From Nonomuraea rubra (lineage in GTDB: Bacteria; Actinomycetota; Actinomycetes; Streptosporangiales; Streptosporangiaceae): DNA of 64,000 nt. Shown one piece after another: positions 37,996-46,992 of the stretch. A model generated the notes under the pieces. It was not told where the DNA came from. It made no database searches and saw nothing but the letters and a program-made list of their open reading frames with translations. The translations under genes and the position numbers were made by a program. The DNA lies in contig NZ_JACHMI010000001.1 of assembly GCF_014207985.1 (NCBI RefSeq), forward strand, positions 8,229,001-8,293,000. The letters are read 5' to 3'. Numbering within the stretch: position 1 is the first letter of the stretch; each line of letters opens with the position of its first letter.

Positions 37996-38579
37996 CAGTC
38001 GTCCCCCTCGTCCTCATCTTGAGTATCGCCCCCGAGACCGAGGGCCCCGTCGAGCGCGAAGCGGCCCGGCGGGAAACGCGCGACCCACGCGCCGAGCAGC
38101 ACGAGGCCGAAGTCGCGCAGGATGTCGAGCAGGTAGGTCGGCTCCTGCCCGGCTCCGAGCTGGCCGCCGCCGCCGAAGCAGCCGCAGTCGATCCGCAGGC
38201 CCTTCGCCCACGCCCAGCCGATGCCGAACACGAACGCGAACATGAGCAGCGCGGCGACCACCGCGGCCACCCTGGTCAGCAGGCCGACGACCAGCAGCAC
38301 GCCGACGACGATCTCCAGGATCGGCAGGGCGTAGCCCACCGCGACGGCGATCGATTCCGGCAGCAACTGGTAGGCCTTGACCGCCACCACGGAGTCGGCC
38401 GGATTGCCGATCTTGAGCGCACCCGCCGCGATCAGCACCCCGCCCAGAATCAAGCGGGCGACAGTCGTCACCCAGGGTATCGCCCATCTCGCCCAAGGTG
38501 ACGGTAGTGACGCGGCCACAAGCGTTCTCCTCTGTCTCTGCGCCGGAATGCGCACAGTACCCGGGTCCCATCGCATCAC
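37995..38579 (-). CDS. MauE/DoxX-like redox membrane protein
   Basis: The 194-aa protein has four hydrophobic segments and a Cys pair in DCGCFGGGG (Cys132, Cys134) at the membrane edge, typical of MauE-type proteins proposed to exchange electrons with thioredoxin-fold partners. It starts at one of two consecutive ATGs (38579 or 38576) and is first in the six-gene operon MauE-DsbA-Lgt-VIT1-paralogue A-paralogue B. The C-terminal tail is acidic (DTQDEDEGDD). Confidence 0.85.
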   Translation of the reverse strand: MMRWDPGTVRIPAQRQRRTLVAASLPSPWARWAIPWVTTVARLILGGVLIAAGALKIGNPADSVVAVKAYQLLPESIAVAVGYALPILEIVVGVLLVVGLLTRVAAVVAALLMFAFVFGIGWAWAKGLRIDCGCFGGGGQLGAGQEPTYLLDILRDFGLVLLGAWVARFPPGRFALDGALGLGGDTQDEDEGDD

Positions 38580-38630
38580 GTCGCGGATAAGCGTCAGCTA
38601 AGCGAGTTTTCCGCGCCTGAGCTGGGAGGG

Positions 38631-38659
38631 TTGCCACATTTACTCATCTAAGTTAAAAA
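38631..38659 (+). promoter_or_regulatory. Promoter of the TetR-type gene, leaderless
   Basis: A -35 TTGCCA (38631-38636) and -10 TAAAAA (38654-38659) are 17 nt apart. The predicted start is at or next to the ATG at 38666. Confidence 0.55.
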
Positions 38660-38677
38660 TTACTCATGCAAGTAAAA
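38640..38677 (+). promoter_or_regulatory. Two 18-bp direct repeats overlapping promoter and start codon, candidate TetR operators
   Basis: Repeat 1 (38640-38657) and repeat 2 (38660-38677) match at 14-15 of 18 positions and are exactly 20 bp apart, about two helical turns. Each is a weak dyad TTACT-N6-AGT. Repeat 1 covers spacer and -10; repeat 2 contains the ATG. Autorepression is the simplest reading. Confidence 0.55.
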
Positions 38678-39271
38678 CGAGACGAGTCGGTCACGAGCTC
38701 CGCCAGGCGGGCTCAGATCGTGACCGCGACCATCGCCACCATCGCCGAGCTCGGCTACCAGCAGGCGTCCTTCGCCCGGATCGCCGAGCGGGCCGGGCTG
38801 AGTAGCACGCGGCTGATCTCGTACCACTTCGACGGCAAGGACGAGCTGATCGGCCAGGCCATAGCCACGATCTACGGTGATCTGAGCAGGTTCATGCACG
38901 AGCGCGTCAGCGCCCAGCGGACGGCCTCGGGCGCGCTGGAGGCGTACATCCGCTCGCTGGTGGAGTACCTCGGCGGCCACCGCGCCGAGATGCGCGCGGC
39001 CACGGAGATCTTCCTCAACTTCCGCCCGGAGGGCGGCACGGCGGTGCAGGAGGCGGCCACCGACCTGGCGTCGCTGGCCCACCTGGAGCGCCTTCTGGAG
39101 TGGGGGCAGGAGAGCGGCGAGTTCAGGCCGTTCAGCACGCGGGTGATGGCGATGACCGTCCAGCGGTCGCTGGACGGGCTGCCGTTCCTGCTGGAGGCCG
39201 ACCCCGGGGCCGACCTGGCCGAGTACGCCGATGAGCTGGCGGCGCTGTTCGCCAGGGCGACCCGCGCATGA
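38666..39271 (+). CDS. TetR-family transcriptional regulator
   Basis: The 201-aa protein has an N-terminal helix-turn-helix (about 12-60): IVTATIATIAELGYQQASFA, then IAERAGLSSTRLISYHFDGK. The helical ligand domain that follows shows no diagnostic residues. The start codon lies inside the second of two direct repeats, so the protein probably represses its own gene and the coupled membrane protein gene (ATGA overlap at 39268). It is divergent from the MauE-like operon across 86 nt and could affect that too. Confidence 0.9.
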   Translation: MQVKRDESVTSSARRAQIVTATIATIAELGYQQASFARIAERAGLSSTRLISYHFDGKDELIGQAIATIYGDLSRFMHERVSAQRTASGALEAYIRSLVEYLGGHRAEMRAATEIFLNFRPEGGTAVQEAATDLASLAHLERLLEWGQESGEFRPFSTRVMAMTVQRSLDGLPFLLEADPGADLAEYADELAALFARATRA

Positions 39272-39915
39272 GCACCCGGTCGAGAGGGCTCCTCACGCTG
39301 GCCGTGGACGTCGGCCTGACCGTGGCGCTCTACTATGCGCTGCGCGCGGCAGGCGTCGAGGCCCACACGGCGTTCGTGATCAGCTCGTTCGTGCCCGGCG
39401 TCAGCGTCGTCTCCGACCTGGTACGCCGCCGCAGGCCCGACCGGCTGGGCCTCTACATGACGGTCATGATGCTGGCCAGCGCAGCCGTGTCCGTCCTGGT
39501 CCACGACCCGCGGCTGCTGCTGGCCAAGGACGGCTGGTTCACGGCGGCGGGGGGGCTGTGGTTCCTGCTCAGCGCGCGCGGGGAGCGTCCGCTGGCGTTC
39601 GTGTTCACCCGGTTCGTCCTGGAAGGCCGGATCGGGCCCAACCGCGAGTCGTGGGACGTGTTGTGGGAGCGGTTGCCCGCCTTCCGCCGCATCTGGCGGG
39701 TGGCGAGCGTCATGTGGGGCATCGGCCTGCTCCTGGACGCCGTGGTACGGGTCGTCATCGCCTACGCCCTGCCGGTGGACGCGGTGCCGGGGGTCAACAC
39801 CGCGCAGTACATCGCCTTCCTCCTGCTCATGCAGGTCGCGATGAACGTCTACCTGGTCCCCACCGGCGTCTACAACCGCTGGTCCCCTCTCTACGCCGAG
39901 CTCAGGAGCACCTGA
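39268..39915 (+). CDS. VC0807-family membrane protein
   Basis: The 215-aa protein has about five hydrophobic segments and the VC0807 features VISSFVPGVSVVSDLVRRRR, DPRLLLAKDGWFTAAGGLWF and RPLAFVFTRFVLEG. Function unknown. The family is often paired with a TetR regulator, as here (4-nt overlap). Its last 14 nt overlap the end of the convergent GH101 gene, so antisense interference at the 3' ends is possible. Confidence 0.85.
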   Translation: MSTRSRGLLTLAVDVGLTVALYYALRAAGVEAHTAFVISSFVPGVSVVSDLVRRRRPDRLGLYMTVMMLASAAVSVLVHDPRLLLAKDGWFTAAGGLWFLLSARGERPLAFVFTRFVLEGRIGPNRESWDVLWERLPAFRRIWRVASVMWGIGLLLDAVVRVVIAYALPVDAVPGVNTAQYIAFLLLMQVAMNVYLVPTGVYNRWSPLYAELRST

Positions 39916-42900
39916 ACCGGGCCTCGCCCCAGTCCGCGTGGTCGTTGCCGACGCCGTCTCCCGCGTCGCCCGCCACGAGGTCCACGTACCGGGCGCCGGT
40001 CACGTCGGCGCTCAGCTCGTACGCCGCGTCGGCGGCCCGCAGCACCGGGCTGCGCGCCCGCTCCACCCCGTCGGCCACCACCCCGAACTCCACCGACCCC
40101 CGCGTGGCCTGCACATCGTCAACACCGACGAAGGCCGTGAACGCCGTACACCGGCCACGCAGGTAGAAACGCACTTCGGCGGGCGCGTGCGTGCCCAGCC
40201 CCTTGCCGAACGCCCGGCCGCCGATGACGATCGGCCCGCCGTCGGCCGGCCCGGTGTCGCCGTTGGACCGGTCGCGCTCCACCGGGCCCCAGCCGTTGTC
40301 CGCGCTGACCCACTCCAGGTCGCTGGCGTAGGCGTCGGCCGCGGGCGGCGGCGGCAGCGTGCGCACGGACGCGGAGGCGGTCAGCGTCCTGGCGGCGCCG
40401 CCGGCGGTGTACGAGGCCGTGGCGGCCAGCTCGTACGTGCCGTACGGCGCGCCGGCGGGCGGCGTGACCCGCCAGGTCGTGACCAGCTTCCCGCCGGGCT
40501 CCACCGAACCGGCGCCGTCTCCCTCCACCGTCCACCCCTCGGGCACGTCCAGCCGCACGGCCACGTCCCGGACCGCCACCTCCTCGAGGTTCGTGAACGT
40601 GGTGGTGACCTCGTTGGCCGCCCCCTGCTCGAACGCTGGCGCCGCGGGCGTCACCTCCAGCGTCCCGCACGCCTGCGCGCCGGTCGCGGGCCCGAGGTCG
40701 GTGACGGCGAAGTCGTCGAGCACGAAGTCGGCCCCGGCCTGCTCCGGCAGGAGCGAGCGCAGCCCCACCCACACGTCGCCGCACCCGGCCACGACCCGCT
40801 CGCTGAACCGGGCGGTGACACGCCGCTCGGGGATCGGCGTGCGGCGCGTCTCCACACTGGCGCCGCCCCGGTCGTAGCCGGTGACCCACTGGTAGGTGCC
40901 GGCCAGCGCGTTCTGGTAGGCGAACGACACCTCGTAGGCGTGCCCCGGCTCGAACCGCGCGGTCTGCGGCACCGTACGGTAGATCAGGCCCTGCCGCTCC
41001 TCGTGCGCCTTCAGCGACCAGTCGCCGTTCAGCACGTCGTCCACCGTCTTGCCGTTCCAGCCTGCCTGCGTGTACGGCTCGTGCCGCTCCGACAGGTGGG
41101 TGCGCGCGTCGAACGACCCGCCCGCGTCCCCCTTCACGAACGGCCCCCACCCGGGCTCCACCGACTCGAACGTCTCCACCGCCCCGGCCGGCTCCCGCTC
41201 GAAGACGCGTACGTCGTCCACCCGCACCAACCCCTCGGCCCCGGCGGCCGTGATCCGCAGCACCGTGGACGGCGAGGACGCGGTGAACGTGACCTTCACC
41301 CGCTGGAAGAAGGTGTCGTGCTTCTCGTCGGAGGCGATGTAGTTCCTGGCCGTGGAGCGCAGCACGGTCACCGACTCGCCACCCGCCTCCAGCGTGGTCG
41401 CGCGCGTCCTGCCGGGCTCCACCTCGACGAACGCGGACGCGGTGTACGTCCGGCCCGGCCGCAGCCCTCTCAGCGGCTGCTCAAGGCGTGCCTGCGCGCC
41501 CCCGCCGAGCAGCGCCACCCGGTGGCCCAGCGCGTTGCGCTCCACGCTCACGGGCCCGCTGACGGTCCAGCCGCCGAGGCGGTCGCCGTTGAAGCCCGGA
41601 TCGCGCAGGCCGCTCCCCTGCCCCCACCCGGGATCGGCCTGCCTGGGCGCCTTGCCGGGATACAGCACGTACGGCACGCCCGCCTTCGCCCGCAGCGTGA
41701 TCCTCCCGCCGGACGGGGTGACCGTGCCGGCGGGGACGCGGCCCTGGTCGGTGAGCTCGTACACGCTCATCGCCCGGTCGGCCTCCCACGTGCTCTCGCC
41801 GCCCGCCGGGTTGTAGTGGTAGAACCTGCCGTGCCAGGGCAGCAGGTACGTGCCGCCGTCGAGCACCCTGCGCCCGCCGGCGAACAGCTCGCGCCTGCCG
41901 TCCCGGTACGTGCCGCGCACGCCGCCGGTGAACACGATCTCGCCGTCGTTCCAGTCCATGATCTGCTGCTGCTGGAGGAACTTGACCGGCAGGTTGTGCT
42001 CCCAGATGTTGCGGTAGAAGGCGGTGAAGTCGTTCTCCGCCGTCCAGCCCTCGAACTCGACGATGCGGGCGTTGCCCAGGATCGGGTGGGCGTTCCAGAC
42101 GTCCTTCTCGTGGTTGCGCGCGAACCGGATGATCTGCGAGTTCAGCCCCTTGTTGGTGACGCCGCCGTAGTTGAGGTCGGTGGCCCAGTGCGCCCACAGC
42201 GACGAGCGCTCCAGCTTGTCCGACCACTCCGTGGTCACCTGCCAGCCCTGGGCGCGCAGCTCGGCCAGGGTGCGGTCGGCGACCCAGCCGAAGGGCCTGA
42301 ACACGTCCACGTACAGCACCGCGAGGTTCCTGTCCGTCTCCGCCCGCAGCCGGGACAGGCGGGCGGCCAGCGTGCCCCTGGTCAGGTCGCCGCGCTGGTC
42401 GATCAGGTACGCCTGGTCGAGCCAGTTCCAGCCCTTGGCGTCCTTGTTCACGAGTCGCTCGTCGAAGCTCCTGGCCTCGGGGTAGGCCTCGGTGGCGTTG
42501 ACGTGCACGCCGAACGTGGCGTTCCACGCCCTGCCCGCCTTGAGCAGCGTGTTGAGGTCCTTCAGGCCGCCGGCGCGGCGGTTGACGTTGCCGCCGTAGT
42601 CGGGATGCGCGGAGTCGTGGCCCTCCGACTGGTAGCCCTTGAGCAGGGCGAGCTGCCCGAGCCCGTCGGTGGCCAGGGAGATGCGCTTGACGTCGTCGAG
42701 CGTGCGCAGGAACGGGTGCGTGGCCTGGCTGGAGAAGTTGAACGGGATGTGCGTGACCACCCGGTCCCTGGTCTCCTCCGCGCCGAGCGCCTTGGTCGCG
42801 ATGCTCCTGAACGCGATCGCGCCGTCCTGCCAGTCGAGCGTGCCGTCGCCGTTGGCGTCGGGGGTGAGCACGACCTTGGCCCACGGGCGGGCCTCGGTGA

Positions 42901-43762
42901 ACGGCGAGCCGCTCGCGCGGTGCGTCCACTGGCCGCTCCACACGCCCACCCGCACCGTGCCGTCCTCGTCCTTCCTGGCCTGGTGCCAGAGCCGGGCCGC
43001 GTCCCGGTCGGTCGCGCCGGACGGGCGGTCGTAGGTGGAGTTCGTCTCGACGGCGGCGGCCAGCCGGTCGGTGTGCACGATCGCGTACGTCGCCCCGGCC
43101 GGCGTCTCCTCGGCGGCCGTGTCCGCGGTCACCCGGGCGAAGACGTCGGCGGTGCGGGTGGAGTTCGGGTCCAGGCGGGTGAACGCGGTGGCCGCGCCCG
43201 GCTGCGTGCTCGACACGGACACCAGGTCGTGGCCCGGCAGGTCGATGGTGCCGACCCTGAACGCCTCGGTGTCGATCACCTCGTCGATCGCGAACGTCGT
43301 CACCCTGCCCCTGACCCCGAGGCTGGCCCGGAGAGCGACCCCGTCGCCGAGGTCCAGCCGGTAGCGGGCGGTCGCGCCGTCGTTGCCGGTCAGCCGTACC
43401 TCGGCGGGTCTGGCCTGGCCGTTCAGCACGACGGCGGGCACCGCCGTACTGCCGCCGAGCGTGGCGCCGCTCGCCCGGTCGGTGTAGCGCAGGACGCGCG
43501 GGAAGGCCGGGTCCAGCTCCACGCGCAGCGCCGCCGACGCGATCACGATCGGCTCGGCGACCCGCGCGGGGGTGGGCGGTATCTGCTGCGCGGTGGGGCT
43601 CGGCGGCGGCGCCCCGGTGTGCGAGGGCTCGGGGGACGGCAGCTCATAGGTGGGGGCCGGGGTCGGCGCGGGCGGCTCCTGGCCGGCGACCGGCTGCGAG
43701 GTCGGGGCGGCCATGGCCGTGGCCGCGAGGGTGAGGGCTGCTGTCAGTAACAAGGGACGCAT
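39902..43762 (-). CDS. Secreted endo-alpha-N-acetylgalactosaminidase (GH101)
   Basis: The 1286-aa protein starts behind GGGAGGACAGG. Order: signal peptide (1-28), Pro/Thr-rich linker (30-65), beta-sandwich (about 70-330), TIM barrel (about 340-640), carbohydrate-binding beta-sandwiches (about 700-1030), NEW3-like domain (about 1040-1110; TNLEEVAVRDVAVRLDVPEG) and NPCBM (about 1130-1286; GKGLGTHAPAEVRFYL). Candidate catalytic residues are Asp486 (LYVDVFRP) and Glu512 (VTTEWSDK), in the GH101 order nucleophile then acid/base. Known members release Gal-beta-1,3-GalNAc from Ser/Thr of mucin-type glycoproteins. It sits between the core trp and lgt genes, where related genomes lack it. Confidence 0.88.
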   Translation of the reverse strand: MRPLLLTAALTLAATAMAAPTSQPVAGQEPPAPTPAPTYELPSPEPSHTGAPPPSPTAQQIPPTPARVAEPIVIASAALRVELDPAFPRVLRYTDRASGATLGGSTAVPAVVLNGQARPAEVRLTGNDGATARYRLDLGDGVALRASLGVRGRVTTFAIDEVIDTEAFRVGTIDLPGHDLVSVSSTQPGAATAFTRLDPNSTRTADVFARVTADTAAEETPAGATYAIVHTDRLAAAVETNSTYDRPSGATDRDAARLWHQARKDEDGTVRVGVWSGQWTHRASGSPFTEARPWAKVVLTPDANGDGTLDWQDGAIAFRSIATKALGAEETRDRVVTHIPFNFSSQATHPFLRTLDDVKRISLATDGLGQLALLKGYQSEGHDSAHPDYGGNVNRRAGGLKDLNTLLKAGRAWNATFGVHVNATEAYPEARSFDERLVNKDAKGWNWLDQAYLIDQRGDLTRGTLAARLSRLRAETDRNLAVLYVDVFRPFGWVADRTLAELRAQGWQVTTEWSDKLERSSLWAHWATDLNYGGVTNKGLNSQIIRFARNHEKDVWNAHPILGNARIVEFEGWTAENDFTAFYRNIWEHNLPVKFLQQQQIMDWNDGEIVFTGGVRGTYRDGRRELFAGGRRVLDGGTYLLPWHGRFYHYNPAGGESTWEADRAMSVYELTDQGRVPAGTVTPSGGRITLRAKAGVPYVLYPGKAPRQADPGWGQGSGLRDPGFNGDRLGGWTVSGPVSVERNALGHRVALLGGGAQARLEQPLRGLRPGRTYTASAFVEVEPGRTRATTLEAGGESVTVLRSTARNYIASDEKHDTFFQRVKVTFTASSPSTVLRITAAGAEGLVRVDDVRVFEREPAGAVETFESVEPGWGPFVKGDAGGSFDARTHLSERHEPYTQAGWNGKTVDDVLNGDWSLKAHEERQGLIYRTVPQTARFEPGHAYEVSFAYQNALAGTYQWVTGYDRGGASVETRRTPIPERRVTARFSERVVAGCGDVWVGLRSLLPEQAGADFVLDDFAVTDLGPATGAQACGTLEVTPAAPAFEQGAANEVTTTFTNLEEVAVRDVAVRLDVPEGWTVEGDGAGSVEPGGKLVTTWRVTPPAGAPYGTYELAATASYTAGGAARTLTASASVRTLPPPPAADAYASDLEWVSADNGWGPVERDRSNGDTGPADGGPIVIGGRAFGKGLGTHAPAEVRFYLRGRCTAFTAFVGVDDVQATRGSVEFGVVADGVERARSPVLRAADAAYELSADVTGARYVDLVAGDAGDGVGNDHADWGEARFRCS

Positions 43763-43778
43763 GACCTGTCCTCCCGGG

Positions 43779-43797
43779 ACCGTCTGACCTAGACGGT
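43779..43797. promoter_or_regulatory. Inverted repeat ACCGTCT-N5-AGACGGT, candidate operator of the GH101 gene
   Basis: A perfect 7-bp-arm dyad lies 17 nt upstream of the GH101 ATG, next to its ribosome-binding site. It could be an operator or an mRNA hairpin that controls translation. Confidence 0.5.
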
Positions 43798-43800
43798 AAA

Positions 43801-43827
43801 GCGCGGCCCCCCGCAGGGGAACCGCGC
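43801..43827 (-). terminator. trpA terminator
   Basis: A 10-bp GC stem (GCGCGGCCCC with GGGG-AA-CCGCGC) with a 2-nt bulge lies 30 nt past the trpA stop and is followed by TTTACC on the minus strand. Confidence 0.7.
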
Positions 43828-43856
43828 CCGGTCAGATCACCGCGTCAGGGCCACGC

Positions 43857-44651
43857 TCAGCGGCGCACGCCCTTGGCCATGTCCCTGGCCAGCACCCCGA
43901 TGGACTCGCGCCCGGCCGCCTCGTCGGGCGCGTCGAGGATGCGGCGGATGAACGCCGACCCCACGATCACGCCGTCGGCGTAGGCCGCCACCTCGGCCGC
44001 CTGCGCGCCCGTGCCGACCCCCAGGCCCACGCACACCGGCAGGTCCGTGTGCGCCTTGGTCCGCTTGACCAGGCCCTCGGCGGCGACGTTGACGGTCTCC
44101 CTGGCGCCGGTGACGCCCATCAGCGAGGCCGCGTACACGAAACCGGTGCAGCAGTCGACGACGGCCTTGATGCGCGGCTCGGTCGAGCTGGGCGCGACCA
44201 GGAACACCGTGTCGATGCCCGCCGCCGCGGACGCCTCCCGCCACGGCTCGGACTCCTCGGGCGTCAGGTCGGGCGTGATGGTGCCCACGCCGCCCGCGTT
44301 GGCCAGGTCGCGCGCGAACCGGTCGGCGCCGTACTTGTCGATCGGGTTCCAGTACGTCATGACGAGCGTGGCGGCGCCGGTGGCGGCCACGCCCTCGACC
44401 GTGCGCATCACGTCGGCGATGCGCGTGCCGTTGGTCAGCGACCTGTGCACCGCGTCCTGGATCGTCGGGCCGTCCATGAGCGGGTCGGAGTAGGGCAGGC
44501 CGATCTCGATGACGTCGCAGCCGGCTTCCACCAGGGCCGCGGCGGCGGCGACGTCGCCACCCTTGGAGGGGAAGCCCGCGGGCAGGTAGCCGACGAGCGC
44601 GGCCCGGTTGTCCGCCTTCGCCTTGGCGAAAACCGTCTGAAGAGTCGTCAT
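43857..44651 (-). CDS. trpA: Tryptophan synthase alpha chain
   Basis: The 264-aa TIM-barrel protein carries the catalytic Glu in VEAGCDVIEIGLPYSDPLMD, the second acidic residue in the same motif and GLGVGTGAQAAEVA as phosphate-binding loop. It cleaves indole-3-glycerol phosphate to indole and glyceraldehyde-3-phosphate and channels indole to TrpB. The start is the ATG at 44651; the frame is open far upstream through trpB but that part is a shadow. It is separated from trpB by 125 nt, wider than the usual overlap. Confidence 0.96.
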   Translation of the reverse strand: MTTLQTVFAKAKADNRAALVGYLPAGFPSKGGDVAAAAALVEAGCDVIEIGLPYSDPLMDGPTIQDAVHRSLTNGTRIADVMRTVEGVAATGAATLVMTYWNPIDKYGADRFARDLANAGGVGTITPDLTPEESEPWREASAAAGIDTVFLVAPSSTEPRIKAVVDCCTGFVYAASLMGVTGARETVNVAAEGLVKRTKAHTDLPVCVGLGVGTGAQAAEVAAYADGVIVGSAFIRRILDAPDEAAGRESIGVLARDMAKGVRR

Positions 44652-44714
44652 GTCTGTCCGTTTCGAAAGGTCGAGTCTTCCCATGATGCCCTGCCACGGG
44701 CCCGCCCCAGAATC

Positions 44715-44746
44715 CCCGCGCCGGTGAGTCGCCGCCCCGGCGCGGG
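44715..44746 (-). other. Strong hairpin in the trpB-trpA gap
   Basis: A perfect 10-bp stem (44715-44724 with 44737-44746) with a 12-nt loop lies between trpB and trpA. It may attenuate or terminate transcription into trpA, or stabilise an mRNA end. Confidence 0.5.
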
Positions 44747-44776
44747 CCGCCGGCGATCGAGGGGACGCCGGAAGAC

Positions 44777-46018
44777 CTAGAGGTTGAAGTACTTCATCGC
44801 CGTGCCCATGTCCTTGTCGCCGCGGCCGGAGAGGTTGACCAGGATGGTGGCCTCGGGGCCGAGCTCGCGGCCCAGCTCCAGCGCGCCCGCCAGGGCGTGG
44901 GAGGACTCGATGGCGGGGATGATGCCCTCGGTCCTGGCCAGCAGCGAGAACGCGGCCATCGCCTGGTCGTCGGTGACGCCGTGGTAGGTGGCGCGGCCGG
45001 AGTCCTTCAGCCAGGCGTGCTCGGGGCCGACGCCCGGGTAGTCGAGCCCGGCGGAGATCGAGTGCGACTCGATCGTCTGGCCCTCGTCGTCCTGGAGGAC
45101 GTAGGTGCGCGAGCCGTGCAGCACGCCGACCGAGCCGGCGGTGAGCGTGAGCGCGTGCTCGCCGCTCTCCAGGCCGTGACCCGCGGCCTCGTAGCCGTGC
45201 AGCTTGACGTCCTGGTCCCCGATGAAGGCGTGGAAGATGCCGATCGCGTTGCTGCCGCCGCCGACCGCCGCGCACACGGCGTCGGGCAGCTTGCCGGTCA
45301 GCTCCAGCATCTGGCGGCGCGCCTCGACGCCGATGATGCGCGCGAAGTCGCGCACGATCTCCGGGAACGGGTGCGGGCCCGCCACGGTGCCGAACAGGTA
45401 GTGGGTGGTGTCGACGTTGGTCACCCAGTCGCGGAAGGCCTCGTTGATGGCGTCCTTCAGCGTCTGGGAGCCGTTCTTGACCGGCACCACGGTGGCGCCG
45501 AGCAGCTTCATCCTGGCGACGTTGAGCGCCTGGCGCTCGCAGTCGACGGCGCCCATGTAGATGACGCACTCCAGGCCGAGCAGGGCCGCGGCGGTGGCGG
45601 TGGCCACGCCGTGCTGGCCCGCGCCGGTCTCGGCGATCACCCGCTTCTTGCCCAGCCGCTTGGTCAGCAGCGCCTGGCCCAGCACGTTGTTGATCTTGTG
45701 CGCGCCGGTGTGGGTGAGGTCCTCGCGCTTGAGGATGATCCGCGCGCCGCCGGCCTGCTCGCTGAAGCGCGGCACCTCGGTCAGCGTGGTGGGCCGGCCC
45801 GCGTACGTGCGCAGCAGGTGGTCGAACTCGCGCAGGAACTCCGCGTCGTTCTTGGCCTTCTCGTAGGTGGCGGCCACCTCGTCGAGCGCCGGGATGAGCG
45901 CCTCGGGCACGTACCGGCCGCCGAAGATGCCGAACTTGCCGTGCACGTCGGGGTCGTCGCCGTACGCGCCGTTGCCCGCCAGGTCGGCGGCCGTCAGGAT
46001 GGTGCCTTCGTTTGCCAC
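44777..46018 (-). CDS. trpB: Tryptophan synthase beta chain
   Basis: The 413-aa PLP enzyme binds its cofactor through Lys in [18 protein letters not shown] and holds the phosphate with GGGSNAIG. The catalytic Glu region is [13 protein letters not shown]. It joins indole and serine to make tryptophan. It starts at a GTG 2 nt after the trpC stop, so the two are probably coupled. N-terminal [20 protein letters not shown] is the family motif. Confidence 0.97.
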   Translation of the reverse strand: MANEGTILTAADLAGNGAYGDDPDVHGKFGIFGGRYVPEALIPALDEVAATYEKAKNDAEFLREFDHLLRTYAGRPTTLTEVPRFSEQAGGARIILKREDLTHTGAHKINNVLGQALLTKRLGKKRVIAETGAGQHGVATATAAALLGLECVIYMGAVDCERQALNVARMKLLGATVVPVKNGSQTLKDAINEAFRDWVTNVDTTHYLFGTVAGPHPFPEIVRDFARIIGVEARRQMLELTGKLPDAVCAAVGGGSNAIGIFHAFIGDQDVKLHGYEAAGHGLESGEHALTLTAGSVGVLHGSRTYVLQDDEGQTIESHSISAGLDYPGVGPEHAWLKDSGRATYHGVTDDQAMAAFSLLARTEGIIPAIESSHALAGALELGRELGPEATILVNLSGRGDKDMGTAMKYFNL

Positions 46019-46020
46019 TG

Positions 46021-46860
46021 CTATCCCTCTGCTGAGTGGTCGGGGCGCGTCGACGGATGAGCGCCGGCGGTCACCAACGCCTCCACTGCCTTGCGCGGGT
46101 CCTTGCCGGTGACCAGGCTCTCGCCCACCAGGACGGCGTCCGCGCCGCCCCGCGCGTAGGCGAGCAGGTCGTGCGGGCCGCGCACGCCCGACTCGGCAAT
46201 CTTGATCACATTATCGGGGATCTTCGGCGCGATCTTCGCGAAGACATCGCGGTCGACCTCGAGTGTCTTGAGATTGCGCGCGTTGACCCCGATGACCCGG
46301 GCGCCGGCGGCGACCGCCCGCTCCAGCTCCTCCTCGGTGTGCACCTCGACCAGCGGGGTGAGCCCGATCGACTCGGCCCGCTCGATGAGCGACACCAGCG
46401 CCTCCTGCTCCAGGCAGACGACCATGAGCAGGGCCAGGTCGGCGCCGTGGGCCCGGGCCTCCCAGAGCTGGTAGGAGGTGAGGATGAAGTCCTTGCGCAG
46501 GATCGGGATGTCCACCCGGGCGCGGACCGCGGCCAGGTCGTCGAGGCTGCCGCCGAACTTGCGGCGCTCGGTCAGCACGCTGATGACGTGCGCGCCGCCC
46601 GCCTCGTAGTCGGCCGCCAGCGCCGCCGGGTCGGCGATCGCGGCGAGCGCGCCCTTGGACGGGCTGGAGCGCTTGACCTCGGCGATCACCGAGATCCGGT
46701 CGCCTCCCAGCGCGGCCATCGCGTCGCGGGGCGCAGGGGCCCGCTCGGCTCGCTGCTTGAGCTCGTCGATGGACACTGCCTGCTGTCGTGCGGCGAGGTC
46801 GGCGCGCACCCCGTCGAGGATGTCGTCGAGGACACTCGGCCCTTCCGTCCGCTCACTCAC
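46021..46860 (-). CDS. trpC: Indole-3-glycerol phosphate synthase
   Basis: The 279-aa TIM-barrel enzyme has catalytic Lys in [30 protein letters not shown] and the Glu in [14 protein letters not shown]. It converts carboxyphenylamino-deoxyribulose-5-phosphate to indole-3-glycerol phosphate. The GTG start is preceded by GGAGGGACC. No Trp-rich leader peptide is visible upstream, so attenuation of the classical kind is unlikely. First of trpCBA; the preceding step (TrpF) is presumably done by PriA encoded at 58969. Confidence 0.96.
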   Translation of the reverse strand: MSERTEGPSVLDDILDGVRADLAARQQAVSIDELKQRAERAPAPRDAMAALGGDRISVIAEVKRSSPSKGALAAIADPAALAADYEAGGAHVISVLTERRKFGGSLDDLAAVRARVDIPILRKDFILTSYQLWEARAHGADLALLMVVCLEQEALVSLIERAESIGLTPLVEVHTEEELERAVAAGARVIGVNARNLKTLEVDRDVFAKIAPKIPDNVIKIAESGVRGPHDLLAYARGGADAVLVGESLVTGKDPRKAVEALVTAGAHPSTRPDHSAEG

Positions 46861-46992
46861 GCGCTTGAGGTCCCTCCGGTCGGCTGCTGGGGGCGGCGGA
46901 GAGTTCGCGTCGCGTCCGCTCTCTGCCTTGTCCTGCGATGGTATCGGCCCCTACGGGGTCACCTCACCACCGGTCCCCATGTGGGCGCCGCC

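Noticed and set aside
39902..43762. Mobile element carrying the GH101 gene
   Set aside because: No transposase, integrase, terminal repeats or tRNA target is visible, and base composition looks like the rest of the window.
46861..46992. Trp attenuator or T-box before trpC
   Set aside because: No short ORF with consecutive Trp codons and no T-box bulge or specifier motif could be found on the minus strand.
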